A stretch of DNA of 64,000 nt, taken from contig OX235272.1 of assembly GCA_944472155.2 (NCBI GenBank), positions 11,826,354 through 11,890,353 of the forward strand. The letters are read 5' to 3'. A program made the position numbers and the translations under genes. Source of the DNA: Trichobilharzia szidati. Lineage: Eukaryota; Platyhelminthes; Trematoda; Strigeidida; Schistosomatidae. Shown piece after piece: positions 30,121 through 41,229 of this stretch (position 1 is the stretch's first letter; the number at the start of each line of letters is the position of its first letter). The notes below the pieces were generated by a model. The model was not told where the DNA came from and did not search any database. It saw only the letters and a list, made by a program, of their open reading frames with translations.

Positions 30121-30555
30121 GATTTGTCTAATGCTTCTTCAGACAGACTTGTTTATTTTACATCTGACTGTGAGGATTAAAATGTCACGTCATTTGAATT
30201 TATTATTAGTAATAGTCTTCTAATATTAATGTTATAATTTGATTTCTAATAAACCATATTGATTCTAATCACTTCACAAGGGTGCATATCAAGGCAACAG
30301 GAAAGAATAGACGCCATGGTCGAATGACCTTGAACCAACCAATCAGATCACTCAGTATTACAAATGGATGCTTTTCATAATCTTCGTTGCAAACTTCGTT
30401 CTGATTCAGGGTTAAAGTTGGGGAATGATTTAGGTAGGTTTCTAATTAAGTTAGAGTGTAACCTACAATGTAGATTATGACAAGTATCCATCGGTAGCGC
30501 TGAGCAATCTGGATGGCTGGTTTGAGGTCACTTGACTATCGCATCTATTTTCTAT
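30121..30555. other. Unassigned stretch
   Basis: AT-rich, no gene or repeat recognised. It ends at an SM-alpha copy. Confidence 0.35.
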
Positions 30556-30802
30556 AGTTGGTTTGTAAGGATTAGATTTATTTTTACGATTTGATCACAG
30601 ATTGAGAACGATTGAAAACCAACCAGGGTGTACTGGACAGCTGTTTCATCCTAGTTTGAGAATCATCGGTAGTACACACCCACAGGGTGGAGTTCGAACC
30701 CAGAAACTTCCGGTTATAAGGCAAGCTAGCTCGTATACCATTCAGTCACTGGGATTCGATTCAATGGCCCAGTGTCTGAATGGTATACGAGCTAGCTTGC
30801 CT
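30556..30802 (-). mobile_element. SM-alpha, antisense, with inverted tRNA-like piece
   Basis: The minus strand from 30760 to 30556 carries the tRNA-like core, the hammerhead region (GTACTACCGATGATTCTC, GGATGAAACAGCTGTCC) and the 3' end. From 30762 to 30802 a short plus-strand copy of the tRNA-like start (GGCCCAGTGTCTGAATGGTA) faces it, again forming a foldback. Confidence 0.7.
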
Positions 30803-31420
30803 TTGCGTCATTTACAATTGAAGATGTCAAAGGCAGCCAGAATCTGAAAGGCAAGATACGCTTTCATCAACCTGAAACTAGTATGGAAATCTTCTGCACT
30901 CCGCCTCATCAGTATAAAGAACAAGATTCAGGTTTTCCACACAAATGTGAATTAAGTCCGTCGCTTCTTCTATACACGTCAGAAACTTGGGGTGGATGTC
31001 ACGAGAAGCATTCCCACTAGGTTACAAACTTTTATGAACAGCTTCCCACTTCGCTGGCACCATACTGAAGACCAAATGGCAAACCAGTCGGTAACAAGGA
31101 ACTCTGGCTGGCTGGGAGCAAACCAACAAAAGAGAACCGATTTCTCAACAAATATGTAGGAGAAAATAGAGATGGATCGAGCATACATTGAGGAGGCCGT
31201 CAAATGAAATCGAGCTCAATGCAGACCATTGCTCGAGTGGAATCCCAATGGGAATCGACGAATGGGTCTTTGGTGCGACAGTAACATGGAAGATATCGTG
31301 CGAGTTGAAGGAGATGAGAGATTATGGGCAGTTGGGGATCCAGATGAACAAGACAGCACCGAATAGAACAAAATGGAGGTGTTTATTGATAAAAGAAGGT
31401 GAATAGGAGTAATAAAATTA
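30803..31420 (+). mobile_element. RTE-B (SR2-like) degraded 3' end
   Basis: Order and words match other SR2-like 3' ends (GGCAAGATACGCTTTCATCA, ACGTCAGAAACTTGGGG, GAAAATAGAGATGGATCGAG, CGCTCGAGTGGAA-like). The terminal GAAGCCC...ACTAGG part is missing. It is heavily mutated. Confidence 0.7.
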
Positions 31421-31495
31421 TTATTAACACCTTCAATCTCCTCTTTCATTATTATGTGGAATTAAATAAGCTGATGCTTGCCAGTAACTTGCTAC

Positions 31496-31792
31496 AAGAC
31501 AGAGTTTCCCTGAGTTCTAGTGTGGTTCATCCAGTCAAGTGTGAGGATGGATGTCCCATCGACGACATCGGTTGGTGGTTGCGTTAAATCACGAAATGGT
31601 AGGAGTTTAAATTCATGAGCTGGCTACTGGATCGGGTTCCAGTGGCTGAATGGTATACGAGTTTGCCTTAGTGGTAGGTGTGTACTGTCGATGATTCCCA
31701 AGCACTAAGATGATACAGCTACCTGTCGAGCAATCCATTAATTTTAATGGTTCTCTAACTGAAAGCAATCTGTGGTCAAACTCGTAAAAACA
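31496..31792 (+). mobile_element. SM-alpha copy
   Basis: Has the 5' part (GAGGATGGATGTCCCATCG, TAAATCACGAAATGGTAGG) and a tRNA-like core from about 31628 with an internal deletion that removes most of the B-box. The hammerhead region (TGTACTGTCGATGATTCCC, then GATGATACAGCTACCTGTC) and the end follow. The core is damaged. Confidence 0.75.
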
Positions 31793-31935
31793 AATTTAAT
31801 TCTTACAAACAAACTATTGACAATAAATAAGAATAGTAATAGTATCTATGTAAAAATATGTATATAAAGGCGTTTGTACAGCTGCTTTTGAGAATGAAAT
31901 CGCCTAGAAGACATCTGTGTTGCTGAACTTCTCGT
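31793..31935 (+). mobile_element. PLE tail with hammerhead-like motif
   Basis: 31876-31927 reads TACAGCTGCTTTTGAGAATG, AAATCGCC, TAGAAGACATCTG and TTGCTGAAC. This parallels the PLE-4 motif at 44440-44480 with several changes. No coding part is attached. Confidence 0.45.
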
Positions 31936-32409
31936 TCTTTTCTCTCTCTCCTAATGTCCTGATTGGTATTTTCCACGATTTGAATAAAACAAATTCCTAC
32001 CTTAATCAAATGTAAGTATATGTAGTATGACCTAATATTCATCTTCTAAGTTCAAATTTCATCGTTCAAGATAGTCTATAATTACCTTACCTATGTGTAA
32101 TAAATGAGTACATTTTACTTTGGATTTATGTATGTCTTACAACAAAAAAGGCAATTACAAAACACTGAATGTGTGGCAATTATATTTCAGATGAAAGAAA
32201 AATCTTTGAAACAGAAGTTTATGCTGGAGTGCCAAAATAAATGGTCAGTAACTAGTTATGGACTTACAATATAAATATGTACATATATACTCCATTAAAA
32301 TGAAATAAAAAGTCAATAATTAGGTATCATTGGGAATATGGCCTAAAAGTGGGATGAATTCTTTATAATTAAACCACTAATGTTACAAATACAACTGGTA
32401 TTATTATTA
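31936..32409. other. Unassigned AT-rich stretch
   Basis: I see no gene, repeat family or tandem array here. Confidence 0.35.
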
Positions 32410-32600
32410 TTTCCATTTAATTAGAGTAGTATTGTAACGACAGAAGACGAAAGCCAGGAAACATGTGGTTTATTGAGGACTTTTCATGATGGTCACAGTA
32501 AGGACAAAAGGGTGGACGTCGAAAAGAAAATTTTCTACCCTGCAAATGTCTTTTTATTATGTCCAATGTCAGTAGAGTTTTAATTGTACAAAAAATGTAA
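32410..32600. mobile_element. PLE fragments
   Basis: 32420-32475 resembles the PLE-3 linker at 22105-22170 (GTAACGACAGAAGACGAAAG). 32485-32560 is, on the minus strand, similar to the end-of-ORF region at 35495-35555. The pieces are short and rearranged. Confidence 0.45.
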
Positions 32601-32631
32601 AATAATAATAAAAATAATTAAAATTATTATC

Positions 32632-33678
32632 ATTGTTTCCTTTAATTCCTACAGGAACATAGGGCTTCAGCCGTGCGTCTCCATTGCGTTCGGTTCTCTG
32701 ACAACGTTTTCACCTGGCTTTTAGTCTCCCCACACGCTTTAATCTCCTCTTCACATGACCTCCTCCGAGTCACCCACCCTCGCACTGACGAACAACTCGC
32801 CGCTTCTCTTTCAGGTTCCACTCGAGCCACGGCCTGTCGTGTGATGTCACTCACTTGATGGTTTGTTTTCTCACAGTATGGCCAGCCAATCCATCTCCAT
32901 TTCTTCCTGCTTATTTGTTTCACAATCGGTTCCCGCTGCGTTGGTTCGCTCATTGACAGAGATCCCTCTCTGTTGCTGATCTTTTCTGGCCGGCCATCTG
33001 ATCTTGAGTAGTATTGAACGAAGACAACTGTTAATGAAGGTCTGCAGTTTGTTTGAGATGCTCTTTATGACGCGCAGTGCAAGTCTCTGATCCGTATAGT
33101 AGCACTGACTGACTTCACATTGGAGTTGAAAATCCGGATCTTATTTTCATTTTCATGCTGAGCAGTGCTGTTGACCTCCACATAGACTTGAGGGTAATGA
33201 AAGCTTGTCTTGCTTTCCTGATTCTTGCTTTGATATCCTCGTCAGCTCCGCCTGTAGTTGAAACGATGCTTCCTAGGTAGGTAAAAGAGGTTGTTTCTTT
33301 CAGGTTCTTTCCATTTATGCTGATCGTTGTCTGTTGTTGTTGTTCTTGTCCAGGAATCTTCATCACGTCTGTTTCCTCTAAGTCCACCTGAAGTCCCATC
33401 TTCTCTGAATGCCTCTTCTGCCAACTTGTTACTTTTCACTTGCATATCTTCCAGTTCGTGGGAAATCAGACATATATCATCGGCGAAGTCCAGATCCTCC
33501 AAGTGCTTTTTTGTGTGAGTCCATTTAATGCCTGTTTCCTCATTGCCCACTGTTTGTCGCATTATCCAATCTACTGCAATCAGGAAAATCATTGGCGGTA
33601 GCAGGCAACCCTGTCTTACTCCTGTCTTCACTTCGAAGGATTCCGTTGGTTTCCCGTTGGCATGCAGCATTAATTAAA
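32632..33678 (-). mobile_element. RTE-B (SR2-like) 3' half
   Basis: The minus strand encodes KTGVRQGCLLPPMIFLIAVD, then RQTVGNEETGIKWTHTK, DFADDICLISHELEDMQ, NGKNLKETTSFTYLGSI and GRKKWRWIG-like sequence. It ends in the SR2-like tail at 32640-32670. It is truncated just before the RT GVRQGC block and has frameshifts near 33400, 33115 and 32950. Confidence 0.85.
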
Positions 33679-33682
33679 ATAG

Positions 33683-33800
33683 GATCACGATAATTTGCAA
33701 GCACAGGGAAGATGAAATCGCCATTTGATTTGTTAATTACATGGTAAATCGTAACAAGTTTCTCGCTTAACACTTTCTCTATCACAGAGAACACGGGCCA
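33683..33800 (-). repeat. Repeat X, copy 1 (unknown family)
   Basis: The minus strand encodes EKVLSEKLVTIYHVINKSNG, then DFIFPVLANYRDPILI. The related plus-strand copy at 56943-57067 encodes EKVLSVKLLTIYYVISKING, then FLIFSY. The protein-level likeness in one frame suggests a once-coding segment of a mobile element I do not recognise. Confidence 0.5.
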
Positions 33801-33824
33801 AAAAGGGTATTTAGTTGTGCGAGC

Positions 33825-34090
33825 ATATTATTATCATTATTATTGTGATTATAATTATTGTTCCCTTGGGTTCAAGTGCAACTTAGGATTAAAACAGACC
33901 CTCGCAATTTCATTGTTTTTTCTGCTGTCCTCTTCAACTGGCTGGCTCCATGACTGCGCATAGTCTCTTTTCTTCTCCTACACCTCCTTAGACACCTCAC
34001 TCATCCTTTCCCAATCAGGTCGCCTTCAAACGACGGTCTGGCGCTTGATATCAATCAAAAGTCTCCTCAGTTTATGCCCCAATCTTTTAT
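33825..34090 (-). mobile_element. RTE-B 3' terminal remnant
   Basis: Plus-strand TTGTTCCCTTGGGTTCAAGT and the words that follow match the reversed SR2-like 3' end, with many changes. Adjacent to an (ATT)n-type run. Confidence 0.6.
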
Positions 34091-34390
34091 AATGACTTCT
34101 AATCCTATAGGATGAGATGGAAGGGGAGATTTGTGAGTAGAGAGAGGGTGCTGAGAGCCAGATAATAAGAAGTAAAACGATTTCTCAAATGAGTTCAGGT
34201 GTCTGTGGACCACACCAATAACGAGCTGATTAATACAATCTTGTAGGAATTGTATAAAAATAGCGGAAAAGAATATTCATTGCCCATTTATGCATTTTAA
34301 TACATTCGTATTTTGACAAAGGAATTTCATAACCATCATCTATTATTGACACAAAAGGATTCTAGTAACTTGTAATCTAAAGATATTAAC
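34091..34390. other. Unassigned stretch
   Basis: No recognisable feature. The PLE fragment that follows may begin slightly earlier than called. Confidence 0.35.
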
Positions 34391-34845
34391 CAAATGACAA
34401 GCAGGTCTATGGAGTTACTGAAACTGTGCAAAAATGAAAGTCATGCTTCACACTTACTAAGATTATTCACTGATGCACACGCCATGGAACATAAAAGTGA
34501 CGGAAAGTTTCACTTCCTCGACATCGCCATGGAATGCCTACAAGACGGTAGTCTTCAAAAGTCAATTTATCGAAAGTCCACATGGAAAGGACAATGCTTA
34601 CATTTTAATAGCTTTTGTCCAAATAGCTTCAAACGCGGTATAGTCAAGACTCTGTACTATAGAGCGACGAGAATATGCTCTATAGACAAATTAGAGGAAG
34701 AATTTGAGTTTCTTGGAAAGATATTGAAGAGCAATGAGTGCCCTCAAAGGTTCATCAACAAGTATGGAAGATTTGAAGTTACAAATGTAAAACAAATCAC
34801 AGTAGGATATGTATATATTATTAGTGTATGCGTATATTGATCGAT
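34391..34845 (+). pseudogene. PLE reverse transcriptase fragment
   Basis: A 148-codon frame encodes part of a Penelope-type RT after the catalytic YxDD: RLFTDAHAMEHKSDGKFHFL, DIAMECLQDGSLQKSIYRKS, TWKGQCLHFNSFCPNSFKRG and IVKTLYYRATRICS. It matches the FTDVLLTRKPDGSIKR...SAWTGQYTHFHSFVP block of the PLE at 38746-39615 in order, but is clearly a different subfamily. There is no palm active site and no GIY-YIG domain, so it is a dead fragment. Confidence 0.75.
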
Positions 34846-35295
34846 CGATTGATTTTTGTTTAAAATGAACTGTCTGTGCAAGTATGTTAAAATTGTTTTT
34901 GTAGATACATTTAATAATGTCTTTGCCCTGTAAGCAGCTGACGAGAAGGCAACGAAATAAACAATGGTGGTACCACTTTATTCTGCTAAAACTGTAGCTG
35001 TTGCTTTGTTCAAACTCATTAAGGGGAATAAATGTATGATATTTTCATATTGTCTCACACACTCTGATTACTCTGCAAACCTGTATTTTTCTGTTGACTA
35101 TATTTATATATGTACACACCCATCATTAAATTAAATTATTTCATCTCATTTTGTCCCATGTTCTCAGTGACCATGCATATTAAAAAAACTATCTGACTAT
35201 TGTTCCATCCAATCTTACATTTGTTCCACAATACACTTTCTGATATGATTCTAATTTGCCTTTACTGACTACCTATTGTATGCCTAAATTAATTA
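34846..35295. other. Unassigned AT-rich stretch
   Basis: Contains TATATTTATATATG-type sequence near 35100. No gene found. Confidence 0.35.
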
Positions 35296-35470
35296 AAGGA
35301 TTTATAATTCACAGAATAATCGAGCAAAGAATATTCTTTTCTATAAATTCCTCTTCCAGGCTCTACAATTATCTGTATGCATGTTTATATACACAGAATA
35401 TTCTAGATTAGTAGTTAATAACAATATTAGCGCTTTTTAAATAATATCGATTTGTAAAGTTTGAAACGCA
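35296..35470 (-). mobile_element. PLE tail, antisense
   Basis: The minus strand has the conserved AATCGATATTATTTAAAAAG tail and, at 35321-35375, a hammerhead-like order (TTGTAGAGC, CTGGAAG, ATAGAAAAG, self-complementary AGAATATTCT, GCTC). The core is CTGGAAG, not CTGATGA. Confidence 0.55.
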
Positions 35471-35960
35471 GTGCACTGTGAGTTGAAACGCAGTTGCAGG
35501 CAAGAAAATTTTCTTCCACCCTTTGTCCTTACCGTGGCCATCATGAAAAGTCAATTTCACTAATTTAGTGATTACCCTATTACCTTTCTTATCCAACCTT
35601 CCTGTTTATTTCTGCTATTTTTACGTTTTTAATTCCTATGTACATTACTAGATCTGGCTGGTGTTTTTTATTTTAATATATGTTCGAACTTCTTACCTAT
35701 TTTCTTGTTACCACTTCCTTAATCCATAATTTGTACAAACAGTCAAGTTTCTCAGAATTATAACCTTATTATGTCTTTATGACACTTTGTAATTTTACTA
35801 ATTTGACCCTTGACCGGGAATTATTCTGGAATTTTCCCACCCATTTACTCTATAAATACACAAATGTACCGCCTAGTTGACGGTGACTTCGTCGAAAAGA
35901 AAATTTCCTTCTTTGCTGCAAATGTCTTTATTTATTATTCCCTATGATCAAATGTGTATA
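35471..35960 (+). mobile_element. PLE-4 C-terminus and 3' UTR
   Basis: KIFFHPLSLPWPS then stop at about 35546 is the PLE C-terminal signature. The 3' UTR resembles that of the nested copy at 23290-23820, down to TTCCCTATGATCAAAT at 35939-35954. A hammerhead-like segment lies at 35868-35930 (GCCTAGTTGACGGTGACTTC, GTCGAAAAG, CTTTGCTGC). Confidence 0.7.
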
Positions 35961-36073
35961 TTCCGTGATTTGAAAAAGAGCAAGGACTGTTCGACGGTAA
36001 AAGAAAATGAACAAGTTCCTGTGTTTGTCCGTCTAGCTTGCTGAAGTGAATGCGAAGATTGTCTTCCACTGCC

Positions 36074-37050
36074 ATTGCCAAAAAAGTGAAGACCCTCAGC
36101 CACAGAGTTAGAGCGATATACTCAGAGGAAGTAATTGAAGATGAATTAAGCATTTTATATGATACTTTGATCGAAAATGGTTATCCTGACAAATTTATCA
36201 AGAAACACATGACAGAGAAAGCGGAAAAGGACTACTCACTATCTGTAAACAAGAAGACTTTACATATACGACTACAATTCATGGGCGATATATCAAGCGA
36301 GATAATTACGAAGAAATTAAGAAAATCAGTTCAAAGAACTTTTAATGCTGACGAACTACACGTCTTATTCTCTACACGACCGATGGTGCTACCTAGACTG
36401 AAAGATGAAGTACCTAGACTAGCTGGCCACTTCAAATTGTATCTATCAATTCAACTGCGCTTGTGGTGGAGCGAGTTATATTGGCCGTTACTCTAGGAAC
36501 TTGATTTTTCGTGCTCAAGAACATATCCCACTATGGCTAAGTAAAGGTGTAGTTAAAACTAATAACAGCTCGATATTGGACCATCTGGTGCAAACCAGTC
36601 ACAAAGCCAGCGTAGAAGAATCCTTCTCTATAATATACCGGGTGCCTAATAAATTGCCAAAATCATCGAAGCACCGCATACTCCAAACAGCAGAGGCGAT
36701 TGCAATTCACCTCAAACAACCAGTGCTGTGTGTTCAAAACAAGCATTTCCAGCCCCTACTACTGCCCTGGCCCTCAGTAGAAACTATAAACTCATGAATC
36801 TGTACTATTATCTTTCCTAATTCTTCTGACATTCAGCTTATTTTATGTTGATGCTGTTCGGCTGTAATCTGTCAATATCATTATTGATTTGATGTTATTT
36901 AAACAGCAACATTAATGTCGTTCATAAGACTAATTCATTCATTCACTATAATGTATATGTAATTGTAGAATCTGATGATGAATTTATCGGAAAGAGTACT
37001 CTTTGTTCCGTGTCCATTCTTTTGAAAATTTTAATGGGCATTTTTAATTA
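36074..37050 (+). mobile_element. PLE-2 3' portion (thumb, GIY-YIG, tail)
   Basis: 36074-36480 encodes VKTLSHRVRAIYSEEVIEDE, LSILYDTLIENGYPDKFIKK and SVQRTFNADELHVLFSTRPM. A frame change follows in the YIG segment. 36501-36797 encodes RAQEHIPLWLSKGVVK, HLVQTSHKASVEESF and VQNKHFQPLLLPWPSVETIN. The tail carries CTGATGATGAATTTATCGG near 36972. It is 5'-truncated in the RT thumb. Confidence 0.85.
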
Positions 37051-37057
37051 GTTAAAA

Positions 37058-37195
37058 AAAGTTGCCATTATCAATTTTGGTTACTTATACCATGTAATGT
37101 TGCTGTTGTAGGGTAAATTAGATGGAATATTATACCAAATGCTGAGAATTCCCTGCTCTGTCATAAGTACTATTTTGGAATGAGTTAAATTATTG
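37058..37195 (+). mobile_element. SR1-like (CR1) 3' terminal fragment
   Basis: Matches 57165-57305 in order: TATCAATTTTGGT, a GCTGTTGTAGG-like segment and AATGCTGAGAATTCC. CR1 elements end in short conserved 3' sequences, and this is a very short 5'-truncated copy. Confidence 0.55.
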
Positions 37196-37374
37196 TTGTT
37201 ATAAGTCTCACTTGATTCTTGTTAGATAGTGATTGTAGGATACATGTAACAGGAGAATTAGGACACTATGATGCATTATACATAATCGAGTTGCTGCTTT
37301 TGTATTATCGTGTATCATATCGAATATGATTATCTGATCTGAAGTGACTGGAGAAGTGTTATAACTTCGTTGCC

Positions 37375-37630
37375 AATTAGTTGTAACTGAACTGTACTGA
37401 ATAAATCCGTTTGCTACTTTGTTATGTCTGCGCCTGCTAAGTTTTATAACGGTAATGAACACGACTGGTACGCTAAAAGGTCCACTTGTCCGTTGTATGC
37501 ACCTTCTGATTCACTGAGCCACGCAAATATCAAAAGACAAAGACCCGCCTGTGACTGTAAGATATTGTATTATACTATACTATGTAGTTTAAGAAATAAC
37601 ACATGATATTCATACATTTTCTTAACCATA
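37375..37630. repeat. Dispersed repeat, LTR-like, copy 2
   Basis: Partner of 26790-27015, in the same relative order and orientation. CACGCAAATATCAAAAGACA at about 37517 is the best-conserved block. No coding sequence. Confidence 0.45.
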
Positions 37631-38085
37631 ATAAAGTCGGTTCACAAACGTAAGAATCGATTCTTCTTATTGACTGGAAATGTCTATCCTGATTGGTTGG
37701 TGATCCGACAAAGTCCAAAGTGAGACAAAGGATGATGAATTTATCACATATCAAATCAATCACAATATACGTGAGAAATAATAGATTAACTTTGTAACTC
37801 CATCACAAGATAAATCGCACGATTGGTGAGAAACGATGACGTACTATTTTATGCTGGCTCCTATCAAGAAGAGAAAATGATCAATACGTTTGCAAGAGAA
37901 TACTTTCCTATGGATACGAAAGCACATTCCAGTATGGTAAGGGGAAAGTGAAGGTTGTGAGCAGCTTTATTGATTGATTTCTACCACTTAACCAAATTCG
38001 ATCATGATTTTAAGATCATCATTGAACGGTTAAATACGAAAGACTTGGTAAAGCAATGTTAGCCAAATTATGTAGACCGTATCTA
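37631..38085. other. Unassigned stretch
   Basis: May contain the rest of the LTR-like repeat, but I could not align it. No gene. Confidence 0.3.
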
Positions 38086-38252
38086 CCTTCAAACCAGTCA
38101 ATTGTGAGGATGGATGTCCTACCAAAGACATTGGTTCGGGTTGCGCTAAATCACGAATTGGAAGGTTGTGGGTTCGAACCCTGGTGATAGGTGCGTACTG
38201 CCGATGAAACAGCTGTTCAGTACTCTCTAGTTGGTTTTCAATGCTTCTATAA
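38086..38252 (+). mobile_element. SM-alpha 5' part, split by PLE
   Basis: Reads GAGGATGGATGTCCTACC, TAAATCACGAATTGG, then a tRNA-like region with a deletion (B-box GGTTCGAACCC), TGCGTACTGCCGATGAAACA with most of the hammerhead stem II lost, and TTGGTTTTCAATGCTTCTAT. It breaks off within the conserved CTCTAACTGATATC word and resumes at 40503. Confidence 0.75.
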
Positions 38253-40502
38253 CTTTCAAAAGAATGGATACGGAACAAAGAGTACCTCTTTTCGATAACC
38301 TCTTCATCATCAGGCTCTACAGTTATATATCCATCAATAATAATGAATGAATGAATTAGTGTTATGAACAACATTAATGTTGTTTAAATAACATCGAATC
38401 AATAATAACATCAATGGATTACAGTTCAGTAGCATCAACATAACAATAAAGTGAATGTCATAAAAATTAGGAAAGATAACAATCATACAAATTCATGAGT
38501 TTATAGTTTCTACTGAGGGCCAGGGCAGTAGTAGGGGTTGGACTTGCTTCTTTTGAACACAGACCACTGGTTGTTTGAGGCGAGGTGCAATAGTCTCTGC
38601 TATTTGGAGCATGCGGTGCTTCGACGATTTTGGCAATTTATTAGGCACCCGGTAAATAATAGAGAAGGATTCTTTCACGTTGGCTCTGTGGCTGGTTTAC
38701 ACCAGATGGTTCAATATCGAACTGTTGATGGTTTTCACTAAACCTTTACTTAGCCATAGTGAGATATGTTCTCGAGAGTGCACGAAAAATCAAGTTCCTA
38801 GAGCAACGGCCAATATAACTCGCTCCACAAGCGCAGTTGAATGGATAGACACAATTTGAAGTGGCTAGTCTAGGTATTTCATCTTTCAGTCTAGGTAGCA
38901 CCATCGGTCGTGTAGAGAATAAGACGTGTAGTTCGCCAGCATTAAAAGTTCTTTGAACTGATTTTCTTAATTTCTTGGTAATTATCTCACTTGGTATATC
39001 TCCCATGAATTGTAGTCGTATATAAAGCGGCTTCTTGTTTACAGATAGTGGGTAGCCCTTTTCCGCTTTCTTTGTCATATGTTTCTTGATAAATTTGTCA
39101 GGATAACCATTTTCGATCAAAGTATCATATACTATGCTCAATTCATCTTCAATTACTTCTTCTGAGCATATAGGTCTAACTCTGTGGCTAAGGGTTTTCA
39201 CTAAATTCCTTTTGTAATTGATGGGAACGAAGCTGTGAAAGTGTGTATATTGTCCTGTCCAAGCACTTTTTCTATTTAAATTTCTTTTTATGCTACCGTC
39301 TGGTTTTCTTGTTAGTAGGACATCCGTGAAGGCAATTCTGTATTGGGATTCCTCTTCGCATGTGAATTTCATAGCTGAATGTACTTCATTGAATTCAGTA
39401 ATTATTGTACTCCTATTGGAACCATTATCACAAAGAATAAAGGTATCATCCATATATCGGCAATAAAATGAGAGCTTACTGATAAGGTTGTTCAGAGGTC
39501 CATTTTCTAGCTTACTTAGAAAGAAATCAGCCAGAATGGGACCCAATGGGGAGCCTATCGCCACCTCGTCCACTTGCCTGTAAAGCGTGGCGTCAAATTT
39601 GAAGTTTACATTCATGGTTCATCTTAATATCAATTCTTTTAGGATTTCAATATGGATTCCAATGTTTATCGACTGCTTGTCCACTTGTTCACATATATAA
39701 TTAACTGTTTCTATTAGAGGTACATTTGTGAATAACGACGTTATGTCCAGAGATGTCATGGTTTTGTCCTTGATATTAATATCTTTTATTTTGTCTACGA
39801 ATTCAAATACATCTTTGACGCTATATATATCTTCTCATGCAATAGTTTGAAAATATTTACTAACCATCTAGCTAGAGCATGGTAGGGCGAATTTTGCATA
39901 TCAAGTATTGGTCTTAACAGTTTCCCTGGTTTATGTACTTTAGGTAGGCCTTACAATCTTGGCGTATACGTGCCCGTTGGTCTGATTTCTTCAGGTAAAC
40001 TTTCAGAAATTATCTGATCCTCCCTTAGTTTCTTCAAACGTCTGGTTAATTCATTCTCTATTTTGTTTCTGAAATCATTCGTCTCCTCAAGTTTTTGAAA
40101 CTTCTGTGTGTCCTTCAATATATCATTCATCTTCTGAATACAGTCATTTCTATCAAGAAGAACTACTCCTGACCCTTTATCCGGCTTTGTGATTATCAGT
40201 CTCTCATCATTTATCAGTCTTTTTAGTTCTTCTCTGTGCTCCTTTGTCAAGAAACTTTTACTGTCGCCTTTGAGGTTTTTGTACTGATGACAACAATCCA
40301 CTAGACTGGATTTGAAGCGTTCTAGTTCGAAAGTGGATGATGGAGCTAGATTCCTTGTTTGACTAAATAGGTTTTCAAATTCAATATCAGTATCTAAGTG
40401 ATTAACTCGTTTGGGTCTATCACAAAATCGAAGGCCAAGTGAAAGTACTTCAAGTTGCATCTTATTTAATTCAACACTACTATAATTGTAGACGTACTTT
40501 TT
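38253..40502 (-). mobile_element. PLE-2, most complete copy, inserted in SM-alpha
   Basis: The 2.25-kb element is bounded on both sides by the two halves of one SM-alpha copy. On the minus strand it runs from the N-terminal RT region through palm, thumb and GIY-YIG to the conserved tail and hammerhead-like motif (38279-38330). The 5' end starts within coding sequence, so it is somewhat truncated. PLEs move by reverse transcription primed at a nicked target and differ from LINEs and LTR elements by a telomerase-like RT and a GIY-YIG nuclease. Confidence 0.9.
38493..40460 (-). pseudogene. PLE reverse transcriptase with GIY-YIG endonuclease
   Basis: From the N-terminus on the minus strand: LEVLSLGLRFCDRPKRV (40460), LIITKPDKGSGVVLLDR (40190), a frame change near 39950, RPILDMQNSPYHALARWLV-like sequence, SLDITSLFTNVPLIETV (39760, palm motif A with catalytic Asp), a TGA stop at 39618, GSPLGPILADFFLSKLENG (motif B) and FYCRYMDDTFILC (39450, YxDD active site). 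FTDVLLTRKPDGS, IENGYPDKFIKKHM and FNCACGASYIGRCSRNLIF (38830, the nuclease YIG half with its Arg) follow. A frameshift near 38760 precedes SFSIIYRVPNKLPKS and LLLPWPSVETINS. All key residues of the RT are visible, but at least three lesions make it non-coding. Confidence 0.85.
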
Positions 40503-40530
40503 AGGATCAATCCGTAATCAACTCGTAAAA
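40503..40530 (+). mobile_element. SM-alpha 3' part, split by PLE
   Basis: ATCAATCCGTAATCAACTCG and an A-run complete the SM-alpha copy begun at 38086. It places the PLE insertion point precisely. Confidence 0.8.
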
Positions 40531-40769
40531 CACCTTATCTTCACGACACTATTTGCACAGATCTTCTTGTTGTGGTGCATCTGAACTTCATGTTGTGTTT
40601 CTTTATGTTCCTTTCACGTATCCCATGCATTTCCATAACGGTGTATTATTTGCCTTCTCTGAAATCAAATGTATCTTCCTGCTATTTGATGTTTTTTGGA
40701 GCTGTTGAACGTCTGTTTATATGCTACTGATAAATGGGATCAGTAGCACTCGTCACAATCATTTTTGTT

Positions 40770-40948
40770 TTGATTATAGCTTAATTCCACACCGTATTAT
40801 TTGGTACAGGTATGGAATTTTCAGCATGTGATATCGGTAGCCCAAATTTTGCAGGCCAATCATAGACATCGGGTGTGCGTTGGCATGTGATCGAACCCCG
40901 GACCATGTGCGTGATCGGTGAGAGTCCTCACCACTGTGCCACCGATGC
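40770..40948 (-). mobile_element. SINE-2, tRNA-headed with SR1-like tail
   Basis: The minus strand starts GCATCGGTGGCACAGTGGTG, has a tRNA-like head with B-box GGTTCGATCAC, then a body (CCTGCAAAATTTGGGCTACC). The tail GCTGAAAATTCCATACCTGT, ACC resembles the SR1-like 3' UTR at about 48685-48715 and 56870-56900. A second copy is at 50526-50705. Confidence 0.7.
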
Positions 40949-40974
40949 TAACTTATTGCGATTTCTTCTGTATT

Positions 40975-41229
40975 TCCCAACTTCTAAAGACCGCGGAGGC
41001 TTTAGTTAATAATGGATACAAACCAAACTATCTTGGCCGTAGAACAGAAAGCGGGGATACAAGACTTATTCATTTTTCGTCTTGTTTAGTAAATCGTTGT
41101 TCCTTTCCCTTATTATGACGACTGGGAGATTATTTCTGTTTTTTGCATCTTGTACAGTTCCTGTTATTATTCCATTACTCATATTCATTGTTTTAATTCG
41201 CTATATTTTTTGCAGTGTTAAAATCTGTC
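40975..41229 (+). mobile_element. PLE C-terminal fragment
   Basis: Encodes QLLKTAEALVNNGYKPNYLG, like the RLLQTAEAIGIHLKKPNLC end of other PLEs, then degenerates. It directly adjoins the inverted repeat that starts at 41230. Confidence 0.5.
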
